This document shows, piece after piece, positions 1-9,261 of a DNA stretch of 64,000 nt. Numbering within the stretch: position 1 is the first letter of the stretch; every line of letters begins with the position of its first letter. Where the stretch lies: contig NZ_JAFFZE010000016.1 in assembly GCF_025165815.1 (NCBI RefSeq), positions 340,047 through 404,046 of the forward strand, read 5' to 3'. The position numbers were made by a program, and so were the translations under genes. The DNA is from Actinophytocola gossypii (GTDB lineage: Bacteria; Actinomycetota; Actinomycetes; Mycobacteriales; Pseudonocardiaceae). Below the pieces are notes generated by a model. The model worked only from the letters and a program-made list of their open reading frames with translations, did no database searches and was not told the origin of the DNA.

Positions 1-147
1 GGCGAACACCTCGCGGGCGATCCGGGTCCGGTCCACCTGCAAGCGGCCCACGCTGGGGATCTGGAACGGGAACTGCCGGACGTTGGCGCCGAGCAGCTGC
101 GCCAGGATGTCGACCTCGGTCAGCGACAGGAAGAAGGGTCCGCCCAT
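1..147 (-). CDS. EspG-like ESX secretion-associated protein, 5' part only
   Basis: Only the first 49 codons lie in the window; the gene runs off the left edge. The N-terminus reads MGGPFFLSLTEVDILAQLLG, the opening pattern of EspG-type chaperones (conserved LS..E.D.L), and it resembles the start of the EspG-like gene at 36680-37492. EspG proteins bind PE/PPE-type substrates in the cytosol before type VII export. The ATG shares one base with the TGA of the PPE-like gene just upstream, so the two are translationally coupled and probably form a chaperone-substrate pair. Family call is moderate because so little is visible. Confidence 0.65.
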   Translation of the reverse strand, partial: MGGPFFLSLTEVDILAQLLGANVRQFPFQIPSVGRLQVDRTRIAREVFA

Positions 148-1751
148 CACTCACCGATCACGGGCGGCGCGGTCATCTGGTCGGTGCCGAACACGGCGTC
201 CGGGTCACCCTCGACCAGGAACGACGGCCGGGTGTGCTCTTCGTCGTCCTCGCCCTGGCCTCGGCCGCCGCCCATACCGCCCATCATGCCGGTGCCACGG
301 GCGCCCGCCGCGCCGGCGCCGCCGACACCGCCGCCGCGCATGGCCGCGTTCTCCGCCGCCATCGCGCCGGCGCCGCCCATCGGGCCCATGCCGGGCCGGC
401 CGCCCATGCCGCTGCTGCCGGCACCGCCGCCGGAGCCGAACCCTCCGCCACCGCCGCCCGGCCCGAAGCCGCGCCCGCCGCCGTAACGTCCGCCGCCGCG
501 TTCCATGTCGTTGGGCCCGCCGGGGCCGCCACCCAGACCGAGCGGCATCGGCGCGCCGGGGAAGTGCTGGTTGTTGCCCGGGTTGGGGCCGGGGCCCGGA
601 CCGGGCGTCGGCACGGGCATCGGTCCCGGTCCGGGGAGGAGCCCGTCGCCGCTCGGCCCGGTACCGCCCCAGTTGTTGCCGCCGTTGCTTCCGCCGTTGT
701 TGCCCGAGCCGTCGTACCCGTTGCCGCCGTTGGGCGTCGGGACCGAGTAGACGCCGCTGCCGGAGCCGCCCCCGGCGTCCCCGTAGCCGCCGACGCCGCC
801 GCTGCCCCCGGTGCCGCCGCTGTCGACCGAGCCGCCGGGCCCCATCGAGTCGATGTTGCTGGTGCCGGGGTCGGAGGTGCCGCCGTTAGGGTTGTTCATC
901 ACCGGCGGCGGTGCGAAGGCGGGCATCTGGCTGGCGCCGGACAGGCCGCTGTCGTAGGTCCCGACGACCTGCGCGGCTTGCTGGTGGGCGGCCTGCTGCT
1001 GGTGGTACTGGGCCATGTAGTTGGCGTACTTGAACATCATGTCGGCCGGGTTGCTGGTGGTCTGCAGGTCCCGGTTGGCCGCGGCGGCGTCGAACTCGAC
1101 GGGCTCTGGCATGGTGTTCTTCGCCTCGGCGAGCGACTCGGCCTGGATGTTGGTCTGGGTGCCGGCGAGCTGCGCGCTCTGCCCGGCGGTGCCGACCCAG
1201 TTGCCGACGTCGGCCATGAACTTGCGGGCCGAGTTGCCGGCCTCGCCCTGCCAGTCGGTCTCGCTGTTGTTGATGGCCGTGGCGACGCCGGACTGGAAGC
1301 GGACCATGGCGTTACCCGCCTCGATCCACTTGTCACCCATCTGCCCGACCTGGTCCGGGTCGACGCCGTCGGTGACCATCGTCTTGAGCGCGCCGTGGTC
1401 GTAGCTCATGTAGTTCGAGCACATCATCATCGGCGGCTGCCGAGTCTCCACACCCTGCGCCAGCTCGGCGGCCTGTCCGCTCAGCTCCTGGTCGTAGGCC
1501 TCGTCGACCCGCCCCTGCCGGGTGAAGATGTCGATGACGTCGTCGATGAAGGTGCCACCGGACTCCTGCTGGTCGGCGGTCTGCTCAGCGTTCCGCTGCG
1601 CCTGCTCACTCGTGATCGACGTATCACCGCGGTCGATGTAGTACGGGCTGCTCTGGTCGTACGTAGCGTCGTAATCGCCCTGGCGGTTGCGCCCTTCGCT
1701 GTTGTAACCATCGGCGCCGTAGCCACCGTTGTACGGATCCTGAGGTGCCAT
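147..1751 (-). CDS. PPE-like type VII secretion substrate with Gly-rich C-terminal half
   Basis: A 534-residue protein. Residues about 1-280 are helical, with a W-x-G turn (DWQGEAGN) as in WXG100/PPE-type proteins. From about 290 the sequence becomes Gly/Pro-rich low complexity (GGxGG, PxPGPGP). It ends in a non-repetitive acidic tail containing DPDAVFGTDQ and PPVIGE, which closely matches the tail of the PPE-like protein at 37571-38947. The ATG is chosen because GGGAGTTGGAG lies just before it; the reading frame is open further upstream but without signals. It follows a DUF3558 lipoprotein gene and is coupled to an EspG-like gene, so it is probably an ESX-exported, envelope-associated protein. 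Its specific role is unknown. Confidence 0.7.
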   Translation of the reverse strand: MAPQDPYNGGYGADGYNSEGRNRQGDYDATYDQSSPYYIDRGDTSITSEQAQRNAEQTADQQESGGTFIDDVIDIFTRQGRVDEAYDQELSGQAAELAQGVETRQPPMMMCSNYMSYDHGALKTMVTDGVDPDQVGQMGDKWIEAGNAMVRFQSGVATAINNSETDWQGEAGNSARKFMADVGNWVGTAGQSAQLAGTQTNIQAESLAEAKNTMPEPVEFDAAAANRDLQTTSNPADMMFKYANYMAQYHQQQAAHQQAAQVVGTYDSGLSGASQMPAFAPPPVMNNPNGGTSDPGTSNIDSMGPGGSVDSGGTGGSGGVGGYGDAGGGSGSGVYSVPTPNGGNGYDGSGNNGGSNGGNNWGGTGPSGDGLLPGPGPMPVPTPGPGPGPNPGNNQHFPGAPMPLGLGGGPGGPNDMERGGGRYGGGRGFGPGGGGGGFGSGGGAGSSGMGGRPGMGPMGGAGAMAAENAAMRGGGVGGAGAAGARGTGMMGGMGGGRGQGEDDEEHTRPSFLVEGDPDAVFGTDQMTAPPVIGE

Positions 1752-1764
1752 CTCCAACTCCCGA

Positions 1765-2328
1765 TCAGGGCAGCTTCGGCTCAACGAGTTCAGCGGCCTG
1801 CTTCGCGTGATCACAGGCCTTGGCCATGTCACCACCGGCAACGCTGCTCACATCGACCCTGGACGAGTCGGTCACCGCGATTGAGACAGCGCAGACATCC
1901 AAGGCTCCCGTGTACTGCACGGCGTCGTGCGATCCGACCGTCAGTGGCTCCGGTGGAGTCTCGGACTGCACCTGGTCGATGCCGAGTTCGTCGATGATGC
2001 CCACACCGACGAGGTGGCTGCCTGAGGTTTGCCAGTAACAGCTACGCGCAGGACCGAGTTCCTCTTCCTCTTTGGGCTCGCTCGGCAAGCCGAGTGCAGC
2101 CAGATCCTGCTCGGTGAACAACTCACACGGCTCCAGGCCGGTCGTACCCGACTCGGACTCGCTCGGCGAGGTGGTCTCCTCGTCGGTGGGGGAGTCCTCG
2201 GGGAAAGACGGGGTATTCCCGCCACTGTTCTCGGTCGGGCTCGCGTTGCCCGGAGTCTCCGACGAGCAGCCCGACAACCCAACCGCGAGCGCAGCCGCAA
2301 ACGTCACGATCAAGGCCGTACGCCTCAC
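1765..2328 (-). CDS. DUF3558 family lipoprotein (copy 1)
   Basis: A 187-residue secreted lipoprotein. The N-terminus VRRTALIVTFAAALAVGLSGC has a positive start, a hydrophobic segment and a lipobox with Cys near residue 21. A Ser/Thr/Glu-rich linker follows, then a globular domain with conserved cysteines (EPCELF, RSCYW, DVCAV) typical of DUF3558. GTG at 2328 is preceded by GGAAGG. It is a close paralog of the gene at 2752-3324: the signal sequences differ at only a few positions. DUF3558 proteins are often found with ESX-substrate genes in actinomycetes, as here, but their function is not known. Confidence 0.82.
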   Translation of the reverse strand: MRRTALIVTFAAALAVGLSGCSSETPGNASPTENSGGNTPSFPEDSPTDEETTSPSESESGTTGLEPCELFTEQDLAALGLPSEPKEEEELGPARSCYWQTSGSHLVGVGIIDELGIDQVQSETPPEPLTVGSHDAVQYTGALDVCAVSIAVTDSSRVDVSSVAGGDMAKACDHAKQAAELVEPKLP

Positions 2329-2341
2329 TGGTCGCCTTCCC

Positions 2342-2719
2342 TCACACCTGTTGAAATCCGCCGCCGATGCCGGTGTCCGTCTCCTGGTAGGACGCCATGG
2401 CGGCCTGAATCCCCCGCTCCGCGTCGTCCAACGAGGTACGGAACTCCTGCAGCATCGTAATGAAGCCCTGCTTGTCCGAGGCGACATCGGCTACGTACGG
2501 CTTCATGGTCTCAGCGCCGTGACTCGACCCTAGCGGAGGCTGCTGAGCGAGCATGTTGAGTCCGTAGCCCTGCGCGTCGATCCAATCGCGCATCTCGCGG
2601 ATCGCGGCCAGCAACGCCTGGCCGCCGGTTTCGTTGACAGCGAAACCACCGGTTGACGCCAGATTGGCAAACGATTTCGCGCTGCCGACGATGCTGCCGA
2701 TACCGCCTGCAACATGCAT
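2342..2719 (-). CDS. Small ESX-type protein with YxxxD export motif
   Basis: A 125-residue, mostly helical protein without a signal peptide. Near the C-terminus it carries YQETD, fitting the general type VII secretion signal YxxxD/E. It lies 13 bases upstream of the DUF3558 gene at 1765-2328 and heads a cassette with a PPE-like and an EspG-like gene. The layout parallels the 38962-39342 protein, which precedes the other PPE-like gene. I infer a PE-like partner or ESX substrate; no specific family beyond that is recognised. Confidence 0.6.
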   Translation of the reverse strand: MHVAGGIGSIVGSAKSFANLASTGGFAVNETGGQALLAAIREMRDWIDAQGYGLNMLAQQPPLGSSHGAETMKPYVADVASDKQGFITMLQEFRTSLDDAERGIQAAMASYQETDTGIGGGFQQV

Positions 2720-2751
2720 GATCGAGCCCCCGTTGTCCCACGGTCACAGAC

Positions 2752-3324
2752 CTACCCCCGAACGGTACCAAGCGGTGTGTTCGGGAGACCTGGTTCTGAC
2801 GAAATCCGAACCTGCCGGGTTCCCGCGATCACGGGCAGCCTGGGTTCGATGGGTTCAGCGGCCCGCTGCGCGTACTCACAAACCTTGGTCATGTCGCCAC
2901 CGGTGAGGCCGTTCACATCCACACGGGACGAATCGGTCACCGCGATCGCGGTAACGCAGGCACCCCGGGCTCCGCTGACCTTCACAGCGTGGTCCGAGCC
3001 GGGCGAGGGACTGACCCGAAGCCTGCCACCGCAGCTGCGACCAGGCCCGACTTCTCCCGAGCCGAACGGCTCGGTCGGCAGGCCGAGCGCAGTGAGGTCC
3101 GCAGAGCTGAGCAGCTCACACGGATCGAGATCGACGGAGTCCGACTTCGCTCCGCTGGGCTCGGTGGTCTCCTCGCCGGTCGAGGTACCTTCGGGAAAGG
3201 ACGGTGCGTTCCCGCCACCGTCGTCTTCCGTCGGGCTCGCGCTGCCCGGCATTTCCGATGAACAGCCAGCCAGGCCGACCGCGAGGTCGGCCGCGAGCGT
3301 CACGATCAGAGCGGTGCGTCTCAC
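2752..3324 (-). CDS. DUF3558 family lipoprotein (copy 2)
   Basis: A 190-residue lipoprotein beginning MRRTALIVTLAADLAVGLAGC, with the lipobox Cys at residue 21. The middle section (DPCELL, GLPTEP, GRSC, ACVTAIAVTDSSRVDV) aligns with the neighbouring copy at 1765-2328, so the two arose by tandem duplication around the small ESX-type gene. The C-terminus extends past the point where copy 1 stops, with about 25 unrelated residues. It is exported and membrane-anchored; the role is unknown. A possible promoter lies in the hairpin at 3346-3381. Confidence 0.8.
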   Translation of the reverse strand: MRRTALIVTLAADLAVGLAGCSSEMPGSASPTEDDGGGNAPSFPEGTSTGEETTEPSGAKSDSVDLDPCELLSSADLTALGLPTEPFGSGEVGPGRSCGGRLRVSPSPGSDHAVKVSGARGACVTAIAVTDSSRVDVNGLTGGDMTKVCEYAQRAAEPIEPRLPVIAGTRQVRISSEPGLPNTPLGTVRG

Positions 3325-3345
3325 TGGTCGCCCTCCCCCTCAGGG

Positions 3346-3381
3346 CTGCGGACTTCTGCGGTATTGTAGCGAAGTCCGCAG
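3346..3381 (-). promoter_or_regulatory. 11-bp inverted repeat enclosing a TACAAT box
   Basis: CTGCGGACTTC at 3346-3356 is repeated perfectly inverted at 3371-3381. On the minus strand the 14-base loop contains TACAAT, a good -10 hexamer for the DUF3558 gene that starts at 3324. The same structure lies just after the pstB stop and could fold as a terminator for the pst mRNA. Either role, or an operator around a promoter, fits; no U-tract is present. Confidence 0.45.
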
Positions 3382-3391
3382 CGGCGAGGGG

Positions 3392-4171
3392 TCAGCCGAA
3401 GCGGCCGGAGATGTAGTCCTCGGTGGCCTTCTCGGTGGGGTTGGAGAAGATCTTCTCGGTCGCGTCCATCTCGATGAGTCTGCCCGGTTGGCCTACGCCG
3501 GCGAGGTTGAAGAACGCGGTCCGGTCGCTCACCCGCGCTGCCTGCTGCATGTTGTGGGTGACGATCACGATCGTGTAGTCCTGCTTCAGTTCGCCGATCA
3601 GGTCCTCGATGGCCAGGGTCGAGATCGGGTCCAGCGCGGAGCACGGCTCGTCCATCAGCAGTACGTCCGGCTGGACGGCGATCGCCCTCGCGATGCACAA
3701 GCGCTGCTGTTGGCCACCTGACAACGACGAGCCCGGACGGTTCAGGCGGTCCTTGACCTCGTTCCACAGGTTCGCCCCGCGCAGGGAACGCTCGACGATC
3801 TCGTCGGCCTGCTTCTTCGACATGCGCTTGTTGTTCAGCTTCATCCCCGCGATCACGTTCGCGTGGATCGACATCGTCGGGAACGGGTTGGGCCGCTGGA
3901 AGACCATGCCGATCTGCCGGCGCACCCGCACCGGGTCGACCTCGCGGGCGTACAGGTTCTCGCCGTCCAGTGCGATGCTGCCCTCGATCCGCGCCCCGGG
4001 GATCACCTCGTGCATCCGGTTCAGCGACCGGATCACCGTCGACTTCCCACAGCCGGACGGGCCGATGAACGCGGTCACCGCGCGCGGCTCGACCGCCATC
4101 GACACGCCTTCCACCGCCAGGAAGTCGCTGTAGTAGATGTTCAGGTCCTTGATGTCCAGTCGCTTTGCCAT
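3392..4171 (-). CDS. pstB: Phosphate ABC transporter ATP-binding protein PstB
   Basis: A 259-residue ABC ATPase that drives high-affinity phosphate uptake on the cytosolic face of the membrane. Visible motifs are Walker [10 protein letters not shown] (37-45), Q-loop Gln92, signature LSGGQ (150-154), Walker B VLLMDE (170-175) and the H-loop His206. Segments such as RPNPFP and the ending [14 protein letters not shown] are typical of PstB. Length is normal. It is the last gene of pstS-pstC-pstA-pstB, 8 bases after pstA, and should follow the PHO-box promoter upstream of pstS. Confidence 0.97.
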   Translation of the reverse strand: MAKRLDIKDLNIYYSDFLAVEGVSMAVEPRAVTAFIGPSGCGKSTVIRSLNRMHEVIPGARIEGSIALDGENLYAREVDPVRVRRQIGMVFQRPNPFPTMSIHANVIAGMKLNNKRMSKKQADEIVERSLRGANLWNEVKDRLNRPGSSLSGGQQQRLCIARAIAVQPDVLLMDEPCSALDPISTLAIEDLIGELKQDYTIVIVTHNMQQAARVSDRTAFFNLAGVGQPGRLIEMDATEKIFSNPTEKATEDYISGRFG

Positions 4172-4179
4172 CGTGTTCC

Positions 4180-5277
4180 TTACCGGCGGCCGGTCTTGGG
4201 GGCGAAGAATCGGGAGACGAGCCGGGCCACGGCGAACAGCAGCATGACGATGAGGATCAGCGTCAGCGCCGCGGCCCAGGCCCGGTCGTAGTTGATCGTG
4301 GTGATGCCGTTCGGCGCGAAGCCCTGACTGTACTGCCGGTACACGTACACCGGCAGTGTCATCATCCGGCCGTCGAACAGGTCGAAGTTCGCCGAGTTGA
4401 CCACCCCGACCGTGAGCAGCAGCGGAGCGGTCTCGCCGATGATCCTGGCGATCGCCAGCATCACGCCGGTGACGATGCCCGCCGCTGCGGTGCGCAGCAC
4501 GACCTTGACGATCGTCAGCCACTTGGGCACCCCCAGCGCGTACGCGGCCTCGCGCAGCTCGTTGGGCACCAGCTTGAGCATCTCCTCGGTCGCCCGCACC
4601 ACCACGGGAATCATCAGCACCGACAGCGCCACCGAACCGACCACACCCATCCGCACGCCCGGCCCGAAGAACAGCACGAACAGCGCGTACGCGAACAGGC
4701 CGGCCACGATCGACGGGATACCGGTCATCACGTCGACGAAGAACGTGATGGCCTTCCCGAGCCTGGTCGGTCCGTACTCCACCAGGTACACGGCCGTCAG
4801 CAGGCCGATCGGCACCGAGATCAGCGTGGCGAACAGGGTGATCTCGAGCGTGCCGATGATCGCGTGGTACGCGCCGCCGGCGTCCATGCCGCCGAACACG
4901 CCACGCATCGTGTAGGTCAGGAAGTACAGGTCGAACCGCTTGAGGCCGTTCTGCAGCACCGTCCACATCAGGCTGATCAGCGGGATCAGCGCGAGGCCGA
5001 ACGCGGAGTACATCAACGTCGTGGCCAGCCGGTCCTTCGCGGCACGACCGCCCTCGACCATCCGGGTGACCACCAGCAGCACGACCGCGTGCAGCAGCAC
5101 CCCCAGGAACACCGTCAGCGGGATCGAGAACGAGCCGAGCACCGCCAGCAGGCCACCGACCAGCACCAGCGACCCGACGAACACCGCCATCGGCGTGTAC
5201 CGGGGCAGCTTGCCGTGGGTGAGCTTGCGGCCGGCGAGGCTGGCCTCGATGTCGACCGGAGTCTGAACGTCGGTCAT
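4180..5277 (-). CDS. pstA: Phosphate ABC transporter permease PstA
   Basis: A 365-residue integral membrane permease. After a polar N-terminus there are about two hydrophobic segments, then the six-segment binding-protein-dependent permease domain with the EAA loop region (around [20 protein letters not shown]) that contacts PstB. It is longer than E. coli PstA because of the extra N-terminal membrane segments, which is common in actinobacteria. The ATG overlaps the pstC TGA by one base. It pairs with PstC to form the phosphate channel. Confidence 0.96.
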   Translation of the reverse strand: MTDVQTPVDIEASLAGRKLTHGKLPRYTPMAVFVGSLVLVGGLLAVLGSFSIPLTVFLGVLLHAVVLLVVTRMVEGGRAAKDRLATTLMYSAFGLALIPLISLMWTVLQNGLKRFDLYFLTYTMRGVFGGMDAGGAYHAIIGTLEITLFATLISVPIGLLTAVYLVEYGPTRLGKAITFFVDVMTGIPSIVAGLFAYALFVLFFGPGVRMGVVGSVALSVLMIPVVVRATEEMLKLVPNELREAAYALGVPKWLTIVKVVLRTAAAGIVTGVMLAIARIIGETAPLLLTVGVVNSANFDLFDGRMMTLPVYVYRQYSQGFAPNGITTINYDRAWAAALTLILIVMLLFAVARLVSRFFAPKTGRR

Positions 5278-6260
5278 CAGTTCGCCCCCGAGAACTCGGC
5301 GCGCCGCGACACGATCCACCGCGCGAGCATGTTGACCACCAGCGTGATCACGAACAGCACCAGGCCGGTGAAGATCAGCACGTTGATCCCGACTCCGCTG
5401 GACTCCGGGAACTTCAGCGCGATGTTCGCGGCGATGTTCTGCTGCTGGCCGGGCCGCAGGATGAGGAACGAGTACAGCAGCCCGGGCGAGAGGACCATGG
5501 CGACGGCCATCGTCTCGCCGAGCGCGCGGCCGAGGCCGAGCATCGCGGCGCTGATCACGCCGGACCGGGCGAACGGCAGCACCGTCATCCGGATCATCTC
5601 CCAGCGGGTGGCCCCGAGCGCGAGCGCCGCCTCCTCGTGCAGCGTCGGCGTCTGCAGGAACACCTCGCGGGACACCGCGGTGATGATCGGCAGGATCATC
5701 ACCGCGAGCACGATGCCGGCGGTGAGGATCGTGCGCGGCGGGTCGGCGGCCGGGCCCTCGAAGATCGGGATGAAGCCCAGGTTGGTGGCCAGCCAGTCGA
5801 ACACCGGGTACAGCTTGGGCATCAGCCACAGGCCGCCCCACAGGCCGTACACGACGCTGGGGATCGCGGCGAGCAGGTCGATCACGTAGGCGAAGCTCGT
5901 GGCCAGCCGCCGCGGCGCGTAGTGCGAGATGAACAACGCGACGCCGATGGCGATCGGCGTCGCGATGATCAGTGCGATGAGTGCGGCCAGGATGGTGCCG
6001 AACACCAGTGGGCCGACGTAGTCGAGCAGCGACTGGGCCTCGCCGATCCAGTGCACCTCCTCGGCGAGCTCGGCCGAGTCGAGTTGGATCGCCGGCCAGG
6101 CCTGCACGATGAGGAACAGGGCGACGGCGGCGAGGATCACCAGGATCAGCACGCCGGCGGCCTTGGCGCTGATCGAGAAGATGAGGTCGCCCGGTCGCTG
6201 TGGCGCGCGTTGCTTACCCGGCCGCGCGGGCTTGGCCGCCGGGTCGCCCGTTGTGGTCAC
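5277..6260 (-). CDS. pstC: Phosphate ABC transporter permease PstC
   Basis: A 327-residue inner-membrane permease with about six membrane segments and an EAA-type loop ([18 protein letters not shown]) for contact with the ATPase. The basic N-terminus ([16 protein letters not shown]) is cytosolic. It is coupled to pstA by a one-base stop/start overlap and lies 95 bases downstream of pstS. With PstA it forms the translocation pore that receives phosphate from PstS. Confidence 0.96.
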   Translation of the reverse strand: MTTTGDPAAKPARPGKQRAPQRPGDLIFSISAKAAGVLILVILAAVALFLIVQAWPAIQLDSAELAEEVHWIGEAQSLLDYVGPLVFGTILAALIALIIATPIAIGVALFISHYAPRRLATSFAYVIDLLAAIPSVVYGLWGGLWLMPKLYPVFDWLATNLGFIPIFEGPAADPPRTILTAGIVLAVMILPIITAVSREVFLQTPTLHEEAALALGATRWEMIRMTVLPFARSGVISAAMLGLGRALGETMAVAMVLSPGLLYSFLILRPGQQQNIAANIALKFPESSGVGINVLIFTGLVLFVITLVVNMLARWIVSRRAEFSGAN

Positions 6261-6355
6261 TGCAGAGTCTCCGGTAACGGGGTGGGACGGGCCGGACCGG
6301 CTGGGCGGTCACCGTGCGGTGTTCGCCCAGCCGGCCGGAACCGTAGCAAGGTCAC

Positions 6356-7477
6356 TCAGCTGCCGACGGTGATGGACTCGACCGCGGCCTCGACGTCGCC
6401 GCGGAGCGTGGCGGAGATCGGCGCGGAGCCGGCGGCCTGCTCGGCCGCGGCCTGGCCCTCCTCGCTGGCGACGTAGCTGACGAAGCCCTTCACCAGGTCA
6501 CCCTCGGCGGCGTCCTCGTAGCTCTTGCAGACGATCAGGTAGGACACCAGCACGATCGGGTAGGTGCCCTCGGCGGTGGTGTCGCGCTGCAGGTCGATGG
6601 CGAGGTCGCCCTCCGGCACGCCCTCGGCGCGCGGGGACTCGTCGACGACCTTGGCCGCGGCCTCGGCCGAGTACTCGACGTAGCTCTCGCCCACCTTGAT
6701 CTTGGCGACGCCGAGGTCACTGGCCTGGCTGGCGTCGGCGTAGCCGATGGTGCCGTCGCCGCCCTTGACGGTCTGCACCAGGCCCGCGGTCTGCGCACCG
6801 GACTGCCCGCCCTGCAGCGGCCAGTCACCGCTCGGCTCGTGCGGCCAGGCCTCGCCCGCCGTGGCGGCCAGGTACTCGGTGAAGTTCTCGGTGGTGCCGG
6901 ACTCGTCCGAGCGGTTCACCGGGATGATCCGCTTGTTCGGCAGCGTGGCGTCCGGGTTGTCCGCCTTGATCGCCGGGTCGTCCCAGTTGGTGATCTGGCG
7001 GTTGAAGATGCCGGCCAGCGTCGCCGGCGAGAGCTGCAGGCCCTCGACGCCCTCGAGGTTGTAGATGACGGCGATCGGGCTGATGTACAGCGGCAGGTGG
7101 ATGGCGTCGGTGCCGCCGCACCGCTCCTGGGCGGCGGCGCGCTCCTCGTCGTCCATCACGGAGTCGGAGCCGGCGAAGGCGACCGCGCCCTCCCCGAACT
7201 GGGTGCGGCCACCGCCGGACCCGATGGGGTCGTAGGTCACCGTGGCGTCCGGGTTCTCCGAGCCGAAGCCCGCGATCCACGCCTGCATGGCGGCTTCCTG
7301 GGAACTGGCACCGGCACCGGCGAGGTCGCCGGAGAGGCTCTCCTCGGAGCCCCCGCCGTTGCCACCATTGCCACCGTTGTCCCCGCCCGACTCGACGGGG
7401 TCACTGCCGCACGCGGTCAGTGCGATCGCACTGGCGGCGACAAGGGCCGCGATGCGGCCGTAGCGGATGCGCTTCAC
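6356..7477 (-). CDS. pstS: Phosphate-binding lipoprotein PstS
   Basis: A 373-residue extracytoplasmic phosphate receptor. The signal peptide ends in a lipobox with Cys23 (ALTAC), followed by an Asn/Gly/Ser-rich linker. The periplasmic-binding domain contains the phosphate-contact patterns typical of PstS (AGASSQEAAMQAW, SGGGRTQF, NRSDESGTTENF). The start is GTG with AGAGGA just upstream. It is the first gene of the pst operon, downstream of a two-unit PHO box, so induction at low phosphate is expected. Confidence 0.97.
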   Translation of the reverse strand: MKRIRYGRIAALVAASAIALTACGSDPVESGGDNGGNGGNGGGSEESLSGDLAGAGASSQEAAMQAWIAGFGSENPDATVTYDPIGSGGGRTQFGEGAVAFAGSDSVMDDEERAAAQERCGGTDAIHLPLYISPIAVIYNLEGVEGLQLSPATLAGIFNRQITNWDDPAIKADNPDATLPNKRIIPVNRSDESGTTENFTEYLAATAGEAWPHEPSGDWPLQGGQSGAQTAGLVQTVKGGDGTIGYADASQASDLGVAKIKVGESYVEYSAEAAAKVVDESPRAEGVPEGDLAIDLQRDTTAEGTYPIVLVSYLIVCKSYEDAAEGDLVKGFVSYVASEEGQAAAEQAAGSAPISATLRGDVEAAVESITVGS

Positions 7478-7559
7478 TGGATCCTCTCGAGATATGTCGA
7501 TGTCAAGTCATGCTCAGCGCGGACGCTAGGGAAGAGGGGTGGACGTGCGCCCCTCTAGA

Positions 7560-7577
7560 GATGAACGGCAGGTGAAC
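7560..7577 (-). promoter_or_regulatory. PHO box (PhoP/PhoB operator) upstream of pstS
   Basis: On the minus strand the sequence reads GTTCACCTGCCGTTCATC: two heptamers, GTTCACC and GTTCATC, as direct repeats exactly 11 bases apart. This is the arrangement known for PhoP-binding direct repeat units in Streptomyces pho promoters. It lies 83 bases upstream of the pstS GTG, in the only gap between mshD and pstS, and fits activation of pstSCAB on phosphate starvation. Confidence 0.8.
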
Positions 7578-7595
7578 AACCCCGAATTGTGACTT

Positions 7596-8453
7596 TTACC
7601 GCTGGTAGGCGACGTCCGTTTCGGTGACTTTGAATCCGAGTCGTGTGTAGACCGCTACCGCCGGTGCATTGTCCGATTCCACGTACAGAATGATCTCAGG
7701 GATCCCGACGCGCCGCAGATGATGCAGTCCGACCAGGGTCAGGGCCTTCCCGAGGCCCCCACCCTGGGCCGCCGGGTCGACGCCGACGACGTAGACCTCA
7801 CCGACCCCGTCCGGGTGAATTTTGGTCCAGTGAAACCCGACGGTCTTTCCCCGTTGGTCGGCCAGAAAGAACCCGGCCGGATCGAACCAGGACTCGATCT
7901 CGGCCGCGATGAGCTCGTCGACGGTGAGCTGCCCCTGCTCGGGATGCCAGTCGAAGGCACGGGCGTTCACGCCGATCACCGCGTCCTCGTCCCGGCCCGG
8001 CTCGAACGCGCGGATCGTGACGTCGTCCGGGAGCTTCGGCTCGGGCAGCTCCGTGTCCGCGCCGAGGCCCATCCGCAGCAGCTCGCGGACCCTGGCGAGC
8101 CTCGCGCGCCCGGCGATGGCAGCGGCCGCCGGGTGGTCGCCGTGCGACCAGATCCGCAGCGGGCCGTCGGTCGCGGCGAGGGCGTCGGTGACGAGGCGGG
8201 TGCCGTGCCCCCGGCCGCGGTGGTCGGGGTGCACGATCGCCTCGACGATCTGGTTGCCGTACGCGTCGCCGCGCGGGTCGAGGTGCGCGTAGCCGACCAG
8301 GGTGCCGCCGTCGTGCCGGAGCAGGTGCCGGCCGCCGCGGAACTCGCGCGGCAGCGGACCGGTCTCGTCGACCTCGGGGCGTCCGTCATGTGCCCGGGCG
8401 GCGAGCAGCAGCGCGCGCACCTCGTCGCCTGGCTCGGCGTCCTGCCAGCTCAC
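7596..8453 (-). CDS. mshD: Mycothiol synthase (acetyl-CoA:Cys-GlcN-Ins acetyltransferase)
   Basis: A 285-residue cytosolic enzyme for the last step of mycothiol synthesis, acetylating Cys-GlcN-Ins. It contains two GNAT domains. The first has an acetyl-CoA loop HRGRGHGTRL near residue 80; the second has AQGGGLGKAL near 230, followed by LYVESDNAPAVAVYTRLGF, a classic GNAT C-terminal pattern. GTG start. It lies directly downstream of glnR, the same order as Rv0818-Rv0819 in M. tuberculosis, which supports the assignment. Confidence 0.95.
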   Translation of the reverse strand: MSWQDAEPGDEVRALLLAARAHDGRPEVDETGPLPREFRGGRHLLRHDGGTLVGYAHLDPRGDAYGNQIVEAIVHPDHRGRGHGTRLVTDALAATDGPLRIWSHGDHPAAAAIAGRARLARVRELLRMGLGADTELPEPKLPDDVTIRAFEPGRDEDAVIGVNARAFDWHPEQGQLTVDELIAAEIESWFDPAGFFLADQRGKTVGFHWTKIHPDGVGEVYVVGVDPAAQGGGLGKALTLVGLHHLRRVGIPEIILYVESDNAPAVAVYTRLGFKVTETDVAYQR

Positions 8454-8511
8454 CGTGGCCTCCGGAGCGGATCGGGAACCCGTACCCGCTCGACCATAGC
8501 GCCGAACCGGA

Positions 8512-9210
8512 TCAGTGCGCGGGCACCGTGTCGCCGGTCGGCTTCTGCGGCTGGACGAACTTGTAGCCGACGTTGCGCACGGTTCCGATCATCTGCTCGT
8601 GCTCGGTGCCGAGCTTCGCGCGCAGCCGTCGGACGTGCACGTCGACGGTCCTGGTGCCGCCGAAGAAGTCGTAGCCCCAGACCTCCTGGAGCAGCTGCGC
8701 CCTGGTGAACACCCGCCCCGCGTGCTGGGCGAGGTACTTGAGCAGCTCGAACTCCTTGTAGGTGAGGTCGAGCGGCCGGCCGCGCAGCCGCGCGGTGTAC
8801 GTCGCCTCGTCGATCACCAGCTCGCCGAGCCGCAGCGCGCCGTCCGCGCCGGGGCCGGCCGGTCCCCGGGAGGTCAGCAGGCGCAGCCGGGCGTCCACCT
8901 CGGCCGGCCCGGCGGTCGGCAGGACGATGTCGTCCACCCGCCACTCGGCGCTGACCGCGACCAGTCCGCCCTCGTTCACGATCGCCACCACCGGCACGCT
9001 GTCACCGCCGCTGGTGAGCAGCCGGCACAGGCTCTTGGCCGCGGCGAGGTCCACCCGCGCGTCGACCAGCACGACGTCGCGCGATCCGGCGTCGAGCAGG
9101 GCCGTCACCTCCGGCGCCTGGGTGCGCACGTGGTGGGGCAGCAGCATCAGGGAAGGCACCACCGAGCCCGGCGTTGGGTCCGCGGTGAGCAGCAGCAGGT
9201 CGAGGCTCAT
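8512..9210 (-). CDS. glnR: Global nitrogen regulator GlnR (OmpR-type)
   Basis: A 232-residue winged-helix regulator. The N-terminal receiver-like domain is atypical, as in GlnR, which is not controlled by a standard phosphorelay. The C-terminal domain (about 130-225) is a highly conserved OmpR DNA-binding domain ([52 protein letters not shown]). The sequence closely follows Streptomyces GlnR as I recall it, and the mshD neighbour agrees. It controls nitrogen assimilation genes. It is divergent from the hydrolase at 9262. Confidence 0.93.
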   Translation of the reverse strand: MSLDLLLLTADPTPGSVVPSLMLLPHHVRTQAPEVTALLDAGSRDVVLVDARVDLAAAKSLCRLLTSGGDSVPVVAIVNEGGLVAVSAEWRVDDIVLPTAGPAEVDARLRLLTSRGPAGPGADGALRLGELVIDEATYTARLRGRPLDLTYKEFELLKYLAQHAGRVFTRAQLLQEVWGYDFFGGTRTVDVHVRRLRAKLGTEHEQMIGTVRNVGYKFVQPQKPTGDTVPAH

Positions 9211-9261
9211 CTGGGCCCGCCTCTCTGGGTAGCTCCGTGGCTATCCGGGAGAATAGCCGCC

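Noticed and set aside
83-1997. Long Ala/Arg/Pro-rich open frames on the plus strand opposite the PPE-like gene
   Set aside because: High-GC shadow frames of the minus-strand Gly-rich gene, with no ribosome sites and no recognisable protein.
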